From Albugo candida (Eukaryota; Oomycota; Peronosporomycetes; Albuginales; Albuginaceae), in NCBI GenBank assembly GCA_905220665.1, contig CAJNAR010000011.1, forward strand, positions 248,001 to 312,000: 64,000 bases of DNA. Reading direction: 5' to 3'. The number at the start of each line of letters is the position of its first letter. Position 1 is the stretch's first letter. Shown in pieces: positions 1 through 11,336 of the stretch. The notes under the pieces were generated by a model. The model was not told the DNA's origin. It was given only the letters and a program-made list of their open reading frames with translations, and did not search any database. A program made the position numbers and the translations under genes.

Positions 1-2294
1 TGTCGAGGTGTTTATACTCTCTCTACGACCACAAACCCAAGCTTTCATATGATGACTAAACGGGCATAAACGCGTCTCGAACATAGAAGATCTTGTAGAT
101 GTTTTGAGCAAAATAAAACGCGCAATCAGATTTGGTGGAGATGGCAAGTCACGAGTCCTAAATTTTGAAACTCTGCCAAAATTTTGCAGTATCTCATCGG
201 CTCTGATTTGCATGAGCGTGCCTGTGATTTGGGTCCAAAAGTGAGTCATCTCCTGAGGATATCTTCAAAAAGAAGACGACTAAACCGTGAATAGTATTGA
301 GCAATTCAGCGATATGTAATTATCGGAGAAAATTTAGTGTGGTTGAGTCGCTACATCTAGAAAGAGCATCAATGCGACAAAAGTTTGGCAACCGAAGATG
401 CGTAATGGCGTCAAGCAGTTGCCACAAGTATTTAATACTAATTAGTGGCGCCATTAGTCACAGCAGCCTCTTTAGAAGACGTACAAATGAAAAGGAACTT
501 GCATCAAAATTGGCCCAGTTCTATTATTTAAGGATGCAAGCATCAAACTCATAATGTGCTAAAGGTATGTCATTACGAAGAGCGCCGGAATGGTGACTTA
601 ATAAGAAAAACCGGCACAATACATATCTCATGATGGGAGATGTAAATACCTGTCAAGAACAGAAATGAGATTTGAGCTTGTATCATGCGCTTGGTATGTA
701 TTGTGATGTCCAAACTGAAGAAATGGGTGTGAGTGGCGATGATGGTGGGGTATTGTAGCGTGTGAACCATGACTGACAAAATCGTGCATGCACTCATACA
801 CGTCGGCGTGATGGGTCTAGCGCCGGCCGAGTGTCACGGTGGAGTTAAGCAAATATATCGACTGTAAGGCATTGACGTATGAACAAGCAAACAAAGGATG
901 AAATGGATCTACATTGATAACGCTCTGGTTTGATCAGCAATAATAATGGAGCTTTGTCGATCGGCGGATACTACCTAAAAAAGGCCTTAAGCAGGACGTT
1001 TGGACTGAGCAAATAAATCCTAGACTATAGGAAGGTGCACATTTACAACTTATAACTAGGTAGTGAAGCAGTGGCGGGCTCGATCATTATATATCATGAA
1101 TTCATTACAAATGGATTCGATGCTTATTTTGTTCGGACAGGAACCAAAAGAGGTTTGCTTGGGAGTTTGGCTAAATTAAGCCATTTATGGTTTTCATCGA
1201 GGATTTTTGCATACATCGAGGTAGCCAAGTTATGCATGTTCGACGACCTTGCATGCTTTCTTTGTTGAGTATTCATGTAGGCCTTAAATAACTGGATTAT
1301 CATAGTGATGAAAATTGGCTGTGGGGAAATCAGCTAGCCTTCGGAAATTTGAAACTGTATCTGAGTCTTGGAATGATATGCGATCTTGATGTCTGAACGA
1401 TCAAGCTGTTCATTGACGCTATATTGGACGAGACTGGAGAGCAACTCGAACTGTTTCTGCTAAATCTGTCTACTGCTGTGGATCATGCATCAGTACACAT
1501 CGCAAACTGAAAACAAGTGCGGAATGGATGTCGACGACGGCACATACATAGCGTTTATTATGGTACGGTGGATGTGACGAGAAGACAAGTTTAGAATGGT
1601 CGACAATTCGTGCTTTGAATTTCAAGTTCAAGTTTTGCGACTGGCAATGCCAAGCATTGAAAATGTTGGAGCAATAGATTCGAATGGTGGATTATAATCA
1701 TTGTAATAAAGGATCAAAGAAAGCGACGCAGACTCAGATATGAAAACAAGCTATGCACTATTTGGATAACGTAGGCTCTCGAGACGCGGGCAAGCCACGA
1801 GAAGTAATATAGGTGGTACAGGCACAAATGATATCAAATATGCATCGAACCAAAAAGTCATAAGTCGTGCAAAGTGACGCATAAAGATATCAGACGGATA
1901 CTTGGTAGTTGATCCGTGGACAAATGTAACCACAAAGAAATATCGAAATTTCGCTTAGATTTCTGTACTGCATTCACGAATGATCTCATCTGCCAATCAG
2001 ACTTGCTCATCTTTTCACCTATCATTCGCTTTTATCGGTTGGTACAATGACGACGGTAAGGATAAAACAACTTGAATGATGCATTCCACTCATTCCTAGT
2101 TTCAGTTTTGTATTGGGCCAGTTTGCGTACCTGCATACGCTCTTTTTCCGTTTCTCTTTCTCGTTTTGCAATGGGGCTGGGATTGGATCAAGAAACATGT
2201 GCTCGGAATGCACGATCAAACAGAATTTCCGATTGTGTGTTGTATTAAACTAGTTAGGCATTTCACCGTATCTTGGCTAAGATATCCTCGGTAG
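1..2294. other. Stretch with no convincing gene
   Basis: Only short open frames (about 60-85 codons) without recognisable motifs, signal peptide or splice structure are seen here. The 3' end may hold the first exon of the thioredoxin gene, because an in-frame stop (TAG at 2292-2294) directly precedes the recognisable thioredoxin coding sequence and could be a splice acceptor. Confidence 0.5.
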
Positions 2295-2794
2295 TCACGC
2301 GTAATCCACATCAAATCCAAGCAAGAGTGGGAAAATCTGCTACAAAAGCATAAGCATACCGGACGAACGGTACGCGAACGATCCTTTTTGGACAAAAACA
2401 CGGACGCTGAGCTGATCGTGTAGCTTGTGGTGGATTTTACGGCGTCGTGGTGTGGACCTTGCCGAACGATAAAGCCGTTTTTCCACGAGCAGAGCGTGAA
2501 GTATCCTTCTGCGTTGTTCGCTACCGTTGATGTGGATGAATTGCAGGTTAGAACTCGATGTATTCGTTGCGATGATGTGATTCTAAATGAAATTTCTAGC
2601 AAATTGCGAAAGAAAGTGGAGTAAATGCAATGCCGACGTTCCATTTGTACAAAAATGGACAGCAATGTGATGAAATACGTGGTGCTGATCGTGCTGGACT
2701 CGAGCAATGCATCAGAAAACATTACGTGAAGGTCGACCTTCCAGAGGAGATGTCAGCAGGAGAGGCGGAAGCTTCCAATAAAAAGCAGCAATAG
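2295..2794 (+). CDS. Thioredoxin (three visible exons, extreme 5' end unresolved)
   Basis: Small redox protein that reduces disulfides through a CxxC centre. Conserved sequence begins with [16 protein letters not shown] at 2295. Proposed exons are 2295-2369, 2424-2546 and 2600-2794, with introns of 54 and 53 nt. Joined, they give a thioredoxin fold: the N-terminal beta/alpha unit, [13 protein letters not shown] with the catalytic WCGPC, the FATVDVDE strand, the cis-proline turn [12 protein letters not shown], then the C-terminal helix and a short lysine-rich tail ending in NKKQQ. The TAG just before 2295 fits a splice acceptor, so the initiator ATG is probably on a tiny upstream exon that I could not place. 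No transit peptide is visible, suggesting a cytosolic form. A long antisense frame across the gene is a shadow. Confidence 0.9.
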
Positions 2795-3395
2795 ATTGAA
2801 CGTTTTTTTTACTTAAAACGAGATCTCGATACTCAAAGTTTGTAATGCACAACACGCATTCACGAAACGTCAAGGTCTTCGAAATGCTTTTTGACTTCGC
2901 ATACTCATAAAGCTAATGGTATATCATCATAAGTACGAGGATGCCATTCTTACATGTCATCTCAACTAAGATGTGACATGGAAAGTCATAGGCAACATTG
3001 GCACAAGTTGCATCGATGCTACGTAACCACTTACAGAATATATCAAAGGAAAACAAAGGCGAGTTGAAGTTGCACTTTCTTATCACTCCAATTGTCAAAC
3101 GTAGGTGTCTTCTTGATGGCGTTTGACTACAGTCAAAGGAACTCCCTGTATATTTGTCAGACAGACGGCATTAATTGTAAGTACGACCTAATAGCTCTAT
3201 CGTAAGTCTTAAGGTTGAAGTCCCATCGTTTGCTAGATAGGTGCACTGGATCTGATGATTCCTCAATCTTTTCCTGCACCTTCAACAAAAGCTAGAGCGG
3301 TCGACTAACGCTTCGGTCCTGTCTACCTCATATACACTTTGGCAACATGGATCGGATCTTTGCCAAAACAAGTCTCTAATCATACTTATCACACC
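2795..3395. other. Intergenic, nothing recognised
   Basis: Between the thioredoxin stop and the next possible start there is no supported gene. Both strands show only short frames. Confidence 0.5.
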
Positions 3396-3557
3396 ATGAC
3401 CAAGCCACTCCTCTCTTTGTTGCTCCTTCTGGCTCCAGTGCCCTTAGCAACTAGCTTAAGTCGAACCAAAAAAGTACAATATGATGTTTTTTATTGCTTC
3501 CAGTCTCTCGATGATATCTTGTTTTTGCCGCAGTCTTTTCATACAAAGTATCATTGA
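3396..3557 (+). CDS. Possible first exon of a secreted protein (weak)
   Basis: An ATG at 3396 opens a peptide with a textbook signal sequence: MTKP, a run of leucines, then APVPLATSLS. The frame stops soon after. Downstream, 3558-3880, another frame stays open and contains the stretch RKVLLIVNEDSPGLQGD, so a multi-exon gene is conceivable, but none of the splice joins I tried gave a clean product. Treat it as a candidate exon only. It lies directly upstream of the kinase gene and could also be part of its 5' region. Confidence 0.22.
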   Translation: MTKPLLSLLLLLAPVPLATSLSRTKKVQYDVFYCFQSLDDILFLPQSFHTKYH

Positions 3558-3880
3558 CTTGGTGAGCTCTCAAAAGTGCAACCCCTTTCAGACGCACTAC
3601 AGCATTGGCTCCATGATATATAGATTGCACGAAGCTCTAATTTATTTTAGAAACTTTCCGAGATTGTGGTGCGATCAAAATGTCGTCCACAATACACCAT
3701 CCCGGACAAGAAAGGTGCTATTAATTGTAAATGAAGATAGTCCAGGCTTGCAAGGCGATCTTTTGCATGTCAAAATATTTAGCCACGAGGTTCCGGTGAG
3801 GAACATTTTGCGGCAGTACAAGCCCCGGTCTCTTGCAAGTCTTTCTCATCGCATACATTCCGCTATTGTGTTTCTAAGTA

Positions 3881-5119
3881 ATGCTTTCCGCGTTGTTTCG
3901 TTGCAACTGTTTACGCGCGTCACGAGACGTGACCTTATCATTTCGACGGAATGGATCGGATATAAATACTCCAGTTCGTCGGCCCAGTGACTCAGAAGGG
4001 GTTTCAGCGTTGACAGCGTTTCAGCTTCACCACGACACTCGCTCACAACGTCCTTCAATGCTGTACAAGGGTAACCCAACTACAAGAGCACAATGCAGAG
4101 ATCTATATCAATCAGTGCCATACCAACTTTGTGATTTCGAGCTCCTTAAAGTGCTTGGCGTGGGTACTTATGCTACCGTCAGACTTGCCAAACACTACGC
4201 TTCCAACGTGTTTGTGGCACTCAAAATTATTTCAAAACGACATATTCTTGAGCATCGTCAGGAGAAGCATCTTTTACGAGAGCGCTCTGTGCACTCTGCG
4301 CTTTCGCATCCATTCATTGCGACTTTATACGGAACATTCCAGGACACGCACTATTTGTATTTCATCCTCCAGCATCTTCCCGGTGGCGACTTATGGCGAC
4401 ATGTATACGGTGAAAAAGATACAATGGTAGTGATACGCAAAGGCATTCCAGAGCATCACGCTGTATTTTATCTAGGCTGTATATTGCTCGCGTTGGCCTA
4501 CCTTCACGACCATGCAAAGGTTCTCTACCGCGATCTCAAGCTTGAAAATATCGCGTTAGATGCTGACGGGTACCCCAAACTCTTGGACTTTGGTTTTGCT
4601 GATTTCCAGCCTCGAAAATCAACTTGTCGATACACTTTTTGTGGAAGTATAGATTACATGGCGCCAGAAATTCTTCAGCATTGCGGTCACGATCACCGTG
4701 CTGATGTTTGGTCATTTGGAGTGTTAATGTACGAGTTACTGCATGGACGCACACCGTTCTATCATGAGAATGCTTATCAGCACACTCAAAATATCGTTTC
4801 CAACTCGGTGGAGTTCGACGTAGAAATCGAGAGTCTTTATCCACAAGCGTGCGACCTTATTGCAAAAATACTGGTCAAGGATCCGAATCACCGTGCTGCT
4901 TCACTAAACTCGATTCGTTTGCACCCGTTCTTCACACGTTATTACTCTAATTCGAACGATTGGAGTCGACTTGTAAGAAGGGAGTGGAATGCTCCATTCA
5001 TTCCGTCTCAAAACCAGTCAGTGGTTTCGGAAGACGCAATTTTTAGTGAATCGGAGCCATTTTCGGAAACAATAGAGGGCGCTGCGGAGTCAGACACACA
5101 CATATTCCGCTCATTTTGA
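3881..5119 (+). CDS. AGC-family serine/threonine protein kinase (PKA-like)
   Basis: A 412-aa intronless kinase. Visible motifs: glycine loop GVGTYATV (about 93-100), VALK lysine at about 115, catalytic loop YRDLKLEN (about 216-223, the YRD form typical of AGC kinases), DFGFA (about 236-240), a short activation segment with CGSIDYMAPE (about 254-263) and the DVWSFGVLMYEL helix. This is a complete catalytic core, so it should be active. A short insert after GGDLWRHVYGEKD is unusual. The tail beyond the HPFF motif ends acidic and serine-rich without an obvious FxxF hydrophobic motif, although the last residues are FRSF. The start at 3881 is the first in-frame ATG; residue 60 is an alternative that would remove an unconserved leader. 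No cAMP-binding or PH domain is attached. Confidence 0.9.
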   Translation: MLSALFRCNCLRASRDVTLSFRRNGSDINTPVRRPSDSEGVSALTAFQLHHDTRSQRPSMLYKGNPTTRAQCRDLYQSVPYQLCDFELLKVLGVGTYATVRLAKHYASNVFVALKIISKRHILEHRQEKHLLRERSVHSALSHPFIATLYGTFQDTHYLYFILQHLPGGDLWRHVYGEKDTMVVIRKGIPEHHAVFYLGCILLALAYLHDHAKVLYRDLKLENIALDADGYPKLLDFGFADFQPRKSTCRYTFCGSIDYMAPEILQHCGHDHRADVWSFGVLMYELLHGRTPFYHENAYQHTQNIVSNSVEFDVEIESLYPQACDLIAKILVKDPNHRAASLNSIRLHPFFTRYYSNSNDWSRLVRREWNAPFIPSQNQSVVSEDAIFSESEPFSETIEGAAESDTHIFRSF

Positions 5120-5203
5120 CGCATCAGGGCGCGGGGATGGTGGTGTTCGGATTCTGCAAATAGATTCCGAAAATAGCTTAGTAGCCGGTGACTTGGCACT
5201 TGA

Positions 5204-5914
5204 ATGGGTGCGAAGAAGAACTCGCGCTCGTGTGGCGACTTGAAGGCCTCTTTCCACCGGGATATGGAGACTCCGATGGCTCACTACCAGCCAGAAACTG
5301 TCGCGTTGCATGCGAGTGCCATGACAAAGACTATCGCCCGTGGAGTTCGTGAAATTCATGCTTCGAAACTCATGGATAAACGCGTTTACTCGCACCATTG
5401 TAAAGAGAAGCGCATAAATTCGTCCCAGTTAAAATATGAAAAACGCCGTACTTGCGCATTTTGCCAATTCGCATTCCATGTCGTCAACCTCCCACATGAA
5501 ATTTCTTACAATCGCATTCTGGAGCTATATGCACAGTGGAATTACTCACCGAAGGATGAAATGCTTTCCGCCAAGTACAAACCCCCACGACGTTATGACG
5601 TTGTACGCGTCTGCCGAATGTGCGCATCCCTCCTTTCTGCTCCAATTACGTGTCCCGGAACCTCGCAACAAATGACCACACCGGAGCAACTTGTCAAAGC
5701 CTCCGACAAGTTCGCGCTTCCACCTTTATTTTCATTAGAAGACGATACAACTCCCCGACAAATTAAGGCAGATTTCGCGTCTAAGAGTGGGTGTAGCAGC
5801 GCACAAGTGAAAGCGGCCACTTGCTCAAAAGTAAATGCTCCTGATTTCACTAGTTTGAGGGAATGGGCCGCAAACAAGTCGAAACGCATATCGATATCCT
5901 GCTTGATGGAATAA
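5204..5914 (+). CDS. Hypothetical CxxC...CxxC protein, 236 aa
   Basis: Not recognised. The product is basic and has two paired cysteine motifs, CAFC at about 84-87 and CRMC at about 137-140, separated by a region rich in tyrosine and hydrophobic residues. This could form one zinc site. The C-terminal third is low-complexity. The gene starts 84 bp after the kinase stop on the same strand. A second frame covering 5076-5240 is open and reads plausibly (ILQIDSENSLVAGDLALEW), so an upstream exon spliced into this gene, or an alternative 3' end of the kinase, cannot be excluded. Confidence 0.6.
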   Translation: MGAKKNSRSCGDLKASFHRDMETPMAHYQPETVALHASAMTKTIARGVREIHASKLMDKRVYSHHCKEKRINSSQLKYEKRRTCAFCQFAFHVVNLPHEISYNRILELYAQWNYSPKDEMLSAKYKPPRRYDVVRVCRMCASLLSAPITCPGTSQQMTTPEQLVKASDKFALPPLFSLEDDTTPRQIKADFASKSGCSSAQVKAATCSKVNAPDFTSLREWAANKSKRISISCLME

Positions 5915-6609
5915 ATCAATGGTTACAAAAAATGCACAATCAGTGACTGGTTGCATGCATCCGAAGGAAGAAGGTCAGATTCCTATACAATGATCCAACG
6001 CTAAAGAAATAGCATGCATCAGAAACCAGTACGTCTGACAGACGCAATATTGCTTTAGCTTCTTCTGCTATAACGTTTGGATGAGATGGAAGCAGTCAAG
6101 GTTACTTATATTACTGAGGAAGTGTGTGGGCATTGTGAGGTTGGGACGTGATTAGTTTCAAATGATTGCCGGACAGATACAAAAGCCCGCTAAAAGACCC
6201 AACTAGCGTCGTATATTTATTACTATTGGAATCAGTTGCATCTTTTTATCATCAAAACACATTCTCTTCCAAATTTTTGCACATGCTTTATGCGTCTGTT
6301 ACTTTTTCTGGACGTTGTGCAAGCCGGTTCACCTGTTGAGGATAACGAAGATATGTGCTTAAGCTCTTGATCGAGCATCTTTCTTGTCCACTGATACGTC
6401 CATTCTCGTGTGGGAATACGTGTAAATATCCAGGTATCTTGCTTTGCGCTCGTCCGAGAAATCTTACATCGAATGAGAGTCAAATACTACAATATTTGAC
6501 ACCAGAAGAGCAAAACTGCCAAGTGCTTCTTTGTATTGCATTTCAACCAGCATCACTATATCCGATATGTGAGATATATATGCGTCATTGACCTTGTTAC
6601 AAAACTGAT
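5915..6609. other. Intergenic, nothing recognised
   Basis: About 700 bp with only short unsupported frames on both strands. It probably carries the 3' end of the preceding gene and the promoter of the Mis18-like gene. Confidence 0.5.
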
Positions 6610-7572
6610 ATGGACCGAAGCAAATCAGCGCCAAAGAAGCGGCGCATTACACCAACTTTAAGCAATGATCACACGCCAATAAATATCAATTTTACCGGAT
6701 TTGACAGATCCGAAGGAAGGCGGTACCCGATGAGCGATAGCAAGGTCAAAGTAAGACGAACTCTTACTGCCAAAAGTCCTACTAAAAAGCGACAAAAAGC
6801 GCAGGCTTTGGAATACCATCATGCGATAAAATCGTCTAGTAGTACTAGTACTAGCATCGCGGAGTCACATCCGGATCATCAAGCATTTGCAGGAATGAAT
6901 GAGGGAAGCGGTAGGGAATCAAGGCAGCTCGACTTTAGTGAAAATGAAATTGAGAATAAGAGCGCTGAATTGGATGCGAGGAAGAGCAATGACGAACGTT
7001 CGTTTCCTGTCATCTTTCAATGCAACAAATGCCGCTCGATTTTGGGCGATTCTTTTTCGTTCGTTTGCTCCAGCAAAAAACTTTCCACGTTGACTCTCGA
7101 CGCTGTTACCAATGTGGTGATCAAGGAATACACCAAAACATCACAACAGGGTATCGATATCGGAAGTTCATTTCGAGATGTGTTCTGTCGGAAGTGCAAG
7201 ATGCTGATCGGTCAGTACTACCTGACAACTCCGAGGGAGCTGGATGATATTCGAAATTGCTATAGTCTTTTTACAAAATCGATTGCCAGCTATCAATTAG
7301 GCCATCCTCACCGCATGCGATCTCAGAGAAGACAAGATCAAGATGAAAATGATGTACGGAGCATGAGCTCCTTTGCCGAGACAACGAGTAACTGCGTCAT
7401 GGAGGTGGAAGCTTTATCGCATGACCGAGCAAAAGTGAGCAAACTTTACGATGACATGAGCAAAGTACAGAATCTATTACTTGTCCTCGATGAACGATTG
7501 CACGCTGTCGAGAAACAAGAAGAGCAGAAATATGATGCTGTTGATGAAATTGAGAGCGAGAGTGAGGCATAA
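6610..7572 (+). CDS. Mis18-family centromere protein
   Basis: A 320-aa protein with a basic, disordered N-terminus (KKRR and KKRQK patches, likely nuclear) and a central Mis18/Yippee-like zinc domain. The domain opens with VIFQCNKCRSILGDSFSF (CxxC at about 138-141) and closes with VFCRKCKMLIGQYY (CxxC at about 193-196); the four cysteines would bind one zinc. The LGDS turn after the first CxxC is the family hallmark. The C-terminus, after residue 260, is predicted coiled coil (KVSKLYDDMSKVQNLLLVLDE), as in animal and fungal Mis18, where it drives oligomerisation. In the studied systems Mis18 licenses centromeres for CENP-A deposition. Intronless; start at the first ATG after an upstream stop. 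Family call strong, role by analogy. Confidence 0.85.
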   Translation: MDRSKSAPKKRRITPTLSNDHTPININFTGFDRSEGRRYPMSDSKVKVRRTLTAKSPTKKRQKAQALEYHHAIKSSSSTSTSIAESHPDHQAFAGMNEGSGRESRQLDFSENEIENKSAELDARKSNDERSFPVIFQCNKCRSILGDSFSFVCSSKKLSTLTLDAVTNVVIKEYTKTSQQGIDIGSSFRDVFCRKCKMLIGQYYLTTPRELDDIRNCYSLFTKSIASYQLGHPHRMRSQRRQDQDENDVRSMSSFAETTSNCVMEVEALSHDRAKVSKLYDDMSKVQNLLLVLDERLHAVEKQEEQKYDAVDEIESESEA

Positions 7573-9793
7573 TATACTATTCTGATTCTAGCAATGTATA
7601 GATATTTTGTCTCATTTGTCCAATTGTATCGATCGAAGAGTTCCCTCGGTTCAGTGGCTCCTGTTTGGCTATTGTGACCTGGCTCACAAATTGACTTAGT
7701 CCAAAGCTAGTACAACGCTGCAATGAACATTAAGGAGCAACATTGTGCACCATTAATGTGAAGTACAATGGTGGTCTTGTGCTACATTACCAATATACTC
7801 AAAGACATAAATCTGTCGACATTTCATGTATCTGTACGATTATCAATTGAGCGCAGTACCAAACTTATCTTTGTCCGGAACTACTACCCATCATCTATCA
7901 TCGTTAGGCCTCCATTAAAAATTCTTTCCGCTCATTAGCATACCCGCATCGCGTCTATTACGCTCGATTGTCTCCCTCCCACTAAAACATCTCAACTGGA
8001 AGAGAATGACTTGGTGCAGATGTACGTGTCCTATGGATTATGCTGATAAGAAGCTAGCTGCTTATTTCTACGATCAGCGCGAGTGAATCCCTCTTTCAAA
8101 CAAATCTTATGCGAATTTTTTTTTCTCTACCGCAGATCGCAAGCTCTTACAAATTTGGCAAATCATCGTAGGCAAGCAACTGTCTGGTGCACTTCATTTG
8201 AGTGCACAATACACATTGGTGTCTTAGTCATAGAGCTACGAATGCCTTCTTGCCGTACTACTCATCCTACACACAAACAACGCTCCAAGAAGAGATTTTA
8301 TATCGCTGCAGCATGAACTCTGGGTTTGAACGTTGCCGTCCCAGTTAATGACAGCTGTCGATTGCGATTTCCAGGACGTACTTGCATTAAACACGTACTA
8401 TGGCAGTATTCGCGCGGTCATCGAAAAGTTACCATAGAAAGCTAGCGAAAGCATGAAGAGATCAGTTCCTTCGAGAAGAATCGATAAAATTGCAAAAATA
8501 CAGCTCCTACATAGCTTTATCACGTCCTGCCAAGCGCTAGCACGCTAGACTCCAAACCATTCAAAAGAATGCAAAGTCGCTTTGTGTATCGCATTCTGGT
8601 GATCATCGAGCTAGAGTAGACGAGTCTTGCTCGGTCATGGGCTTTCATGTTGTATTGATCGGCATTAATATCTGATTACCATTCACAAACTCAAGCTTGT
8701 ATCGCTAGAGCAATACCAGCTACTAATACAAACTTTAAATCAGAAGTGATGACCTTAGCGTCATGTCAGAATCTTTTGCAATAGCACTGGTATCGAAGAA
8801 TGATCCAGGCTTTGGAAGTTCCCCGTACCTTGTATACAAACCCCTGAGAAAATACAGGTGTCGCATCCTGGTGAATTTTATACCCCACAAGCTCATCATA
8901 CTGCTCTGTCTATGAATAAGGTGGTCTCTTAAAAGCGCATATTTCAATTTCGAATTTCCGATCACACGTCTGGGACGCAGTTTTTGCCTTCTTGTACCTA
9001 TGTCTTGTCAGTCCAGTTTGGAGAGACAGAATCGAACTTCACAGGGTAGGAGAAAAGGCCGAGACGAACGTCCGAAGCGCCAAACGATGGCTGGGACTGG
9101 ATAGCTCATTCTTTTATCGTAGCTGGTCTTCTCGATGCGGGATACACTCAAGTACCTTTTGACATGTGTTATATATCTGCATGAAATCTTTCAATGCGAG
9201 TGCTATGGTTTTTTACGTTGTTGAAGGGATAATGTTTTTTGCTGAATGATGGCAAAAGAGGCGAAGCAATACATGCTCATTATCGTAAGTATCCAAGAAG
9301 TAATTCCCCACATATTGGGCAAAAAACGTTTTCTTACACCTCTATGATCTGAAGCGATGCTGAATAGCGCGGCCTTTCAGTCCTTTGTCCGACTAAAAAG
9401 CGACAACAATCAACGTGTTTGTGATCTCTGAGGAGATGAGATCGAAAGAAATTGATAGAGAATTCGTGAAGGATACCGATTGCTGACAGATAGGAATAAA
9501 TGTTGCTTGTGCTCCTTCAGATATTCTAAAAAATCAGATAAGATACGTACATGCTTCTGACCACGTGATTAGTGACACTACACTTCTCTATCCCGCCTAT
9601 ACGCTTCATCTATTCGTTCCCTCCATGACTACACATGGATCCAACAAGACCACCAATACTGGCGCGACGATGGATACAAATTTGCAAGTGGTGTCTATCC
9701 AACTTTGATGTGGCATCCTGCTGCGTATGATTGGTGGTTGTGCCTGATTTGTCAATATGTAAATAAGATATATGCGTAATTGGCATTTGACAC
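7573..9793. other. 2.2-kb stretch without a convincing gene
   Basis: No frame longer than about 80 codons, no recognisable domain and no repeat is visible on either strand. An undetected multi-exon gene with very short exons is possible given the local intron style. Confidence 0.45.
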
Positions 9794-10357
9794 ATGTTCA
9801 AACGCCATCGCCCCATAACAAATACAATTTTCGTCATGAGTGGCGCCTACGTTTGGAGTCGGCACGCTGTCGATATTCAGTATGGATTAGGCCCGTCCAT
9901 GGAACCGGAACTTCCCAATGGATGTCTTATAATAATAGATCGAATGTCTCGCTCATTCAGAAAACATCGTCGAGGAGATGTCGTTTTGCTGGAATCGCCC
10001 TGTAAAAGTCGTGGAGAAACCATGTGCAAGCGGATTCTCGCCATTGTACGTGACAAAGCGTTGAAAGAGACGGAATGTCACATGACGTGCGTTTGTAGGA
10101 GGGTGATGCAGTCAAAATAAATAGGGTCCAACAGCCTGAATCAGTTCAGGTGACAATTCCAAAAGGCCATGTGTGGGTAGAAGGTGACAATTCGTTGGTC
10201 TCGGTCGATTCTCGTCATTTTGGTGCGGTACCGAAGGCACTTATACGTGGACGAGTGCTTTTTGTGGTAGGATTAACGTCTGGATTATATACTTGATACT
10301 CATTACTACCATTATTAGGTCTATCCCTTCGATATGTTTCATCGAGTGAATCGATAA
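9794..10357 (+). CDS. Mitochondrial inner membrane protease subunit (signal peptidase I family)
   Basis: Proposed exons are 9794-10045, 10099-10266 and 10319-10357 (introns 53 and 52 nt), giving 152 aa. This is the usual size for IMP1/IMP2, which remove bipartite sorting signals from proteins of the intermembrane space. The serine nucleophile is in GLGPSMEP (S about 35) and the general-base lysine in ETMCKRILAI (K about 79). The downstream box is clear: IPKGHVWVEGDN followed by SVDSRHFGAVP. The last exon restores a conserved-looking ending (GRVLFVVYPF); reading through the second intron instead would stop at 10294-10296. No strong N-terminal membrane helix is seen, so a further 5' exon may be missing or the start may differ. 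Subunit 1 is slightly favoured over subunit 2. Confidence 0.87.
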
Positions 10358-10704
10358 GTCGAAAAGTCGAATTTGCTTTATGAAGCGGGTAGTTTTGTTT
10401 CTTCGGTAACAAAAAGCGCAACTTTATCAAAAACAGTAGCATGCATCCCTCAAATGAAATCAAATTACACACTGAAGACTCGATATAACTCGAATACAAC
10501 TCAACTGCTACTGTGACAATCGTTTCGTCGATGATCTATTCATCACAGAGATGCGGAAGGATATGGTCCATCCACCTGTTTGGTGTACTTCTATCTTCTA
10601 TGGTGACATTGCGACACATTTGACGCTTCATGATTGTTAGCAGCGCTTAATTCGGCAAGGTCCAGCTTATCAATTGTATACCTCCACATCCTACTCTTCG
10701 TCGA

Positions 10705-11143
10705 TTATGGATAACCGTCACTACCAAATACTAATGCCGTCCTTGTTTCGAGACTGACGAGATTGCTTCGATGCCGTGGCTCTTGCTCCTGTTCCCGCCT
10801 GTTCTCATCTTCAGCTTCTGGTTCACCGACTTCAACCACTGATTCATCGATAGCCATGAGATCTTTTGGGGCGGTATCAGTACATCTGATGACAGTACGC
10901 TGCGTTCCCGCATTATGATTGACTTTCTTACCAAAAAAGTGCTTTAATTCTCTTAAGCTCACTCCGAGCTGCGCAAATACGCGCATGCATTGGAATGACA
11001 GATACAATGTCAAGTGTCATTGTGGGAATAAACGACCTCACCAGTACATATCGTTTGCAGACTTCGTGGCGCCCGTACAGTCTGTACACCACCAGACGCA
11101 CATAAATGGTCATGGAGACAATAATGCCGTACACAGGGTCCAA
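10705..11143 (-). CDS. Possible two-exon hypothetical protein (5' end unresolved)
   Basis: On the minus strand a 34-codon exon ending at 11042 (VYGIIVSMTIYVRLVVYRLYG, a possible membrane segment) can be joined in phase through a 73-nt intron (10969-11041) to an 88-codon exon ending at 10705. The second exon is acidic and glutamate/arginine-rich (EAEDENRREQEQEP). Just upstream of 11143 an in-frame TAG looks like an acceptor, so earlier exons are likely. I do not recognise the product. The intron is longer than most in this window, which lowers confidence. Confidence 0.33.
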
Positions 11144-11336
11144 CTATAATCATTTCAATGGGAAATGAGCACAACGTGTTCAAGCAAATGCCGCAAGTGG
11201 AAAGCTGTTTGCAGGTAAGTTTTCTTTATGAAGGGTTGCTCAAATCAGATCTTGATGGAAAGCGATGAGGACAATAATTGGCAGGGCTCGAGAATTTTCT
11301 TAGTGCTCAATATTAGCAGGAACTGAGCTCTTACAG

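Noticed and set aside
2370..2423. Reading the segment [12 protein letters not shown] as the thioredoxin N-terminus
   Set aside because: It is followed by an in-frame TAG. Splicing it out as a 54-nt intron joins TGRT to LVVDFTASW, giving a proper thioredoxin strand.
2216..2722. 168-codon minus-strand frame
   Set aside because: Antisense to the thioredoxin exons and introns, with no recognisable domain; the plus-strand thioredoxin explains the region.
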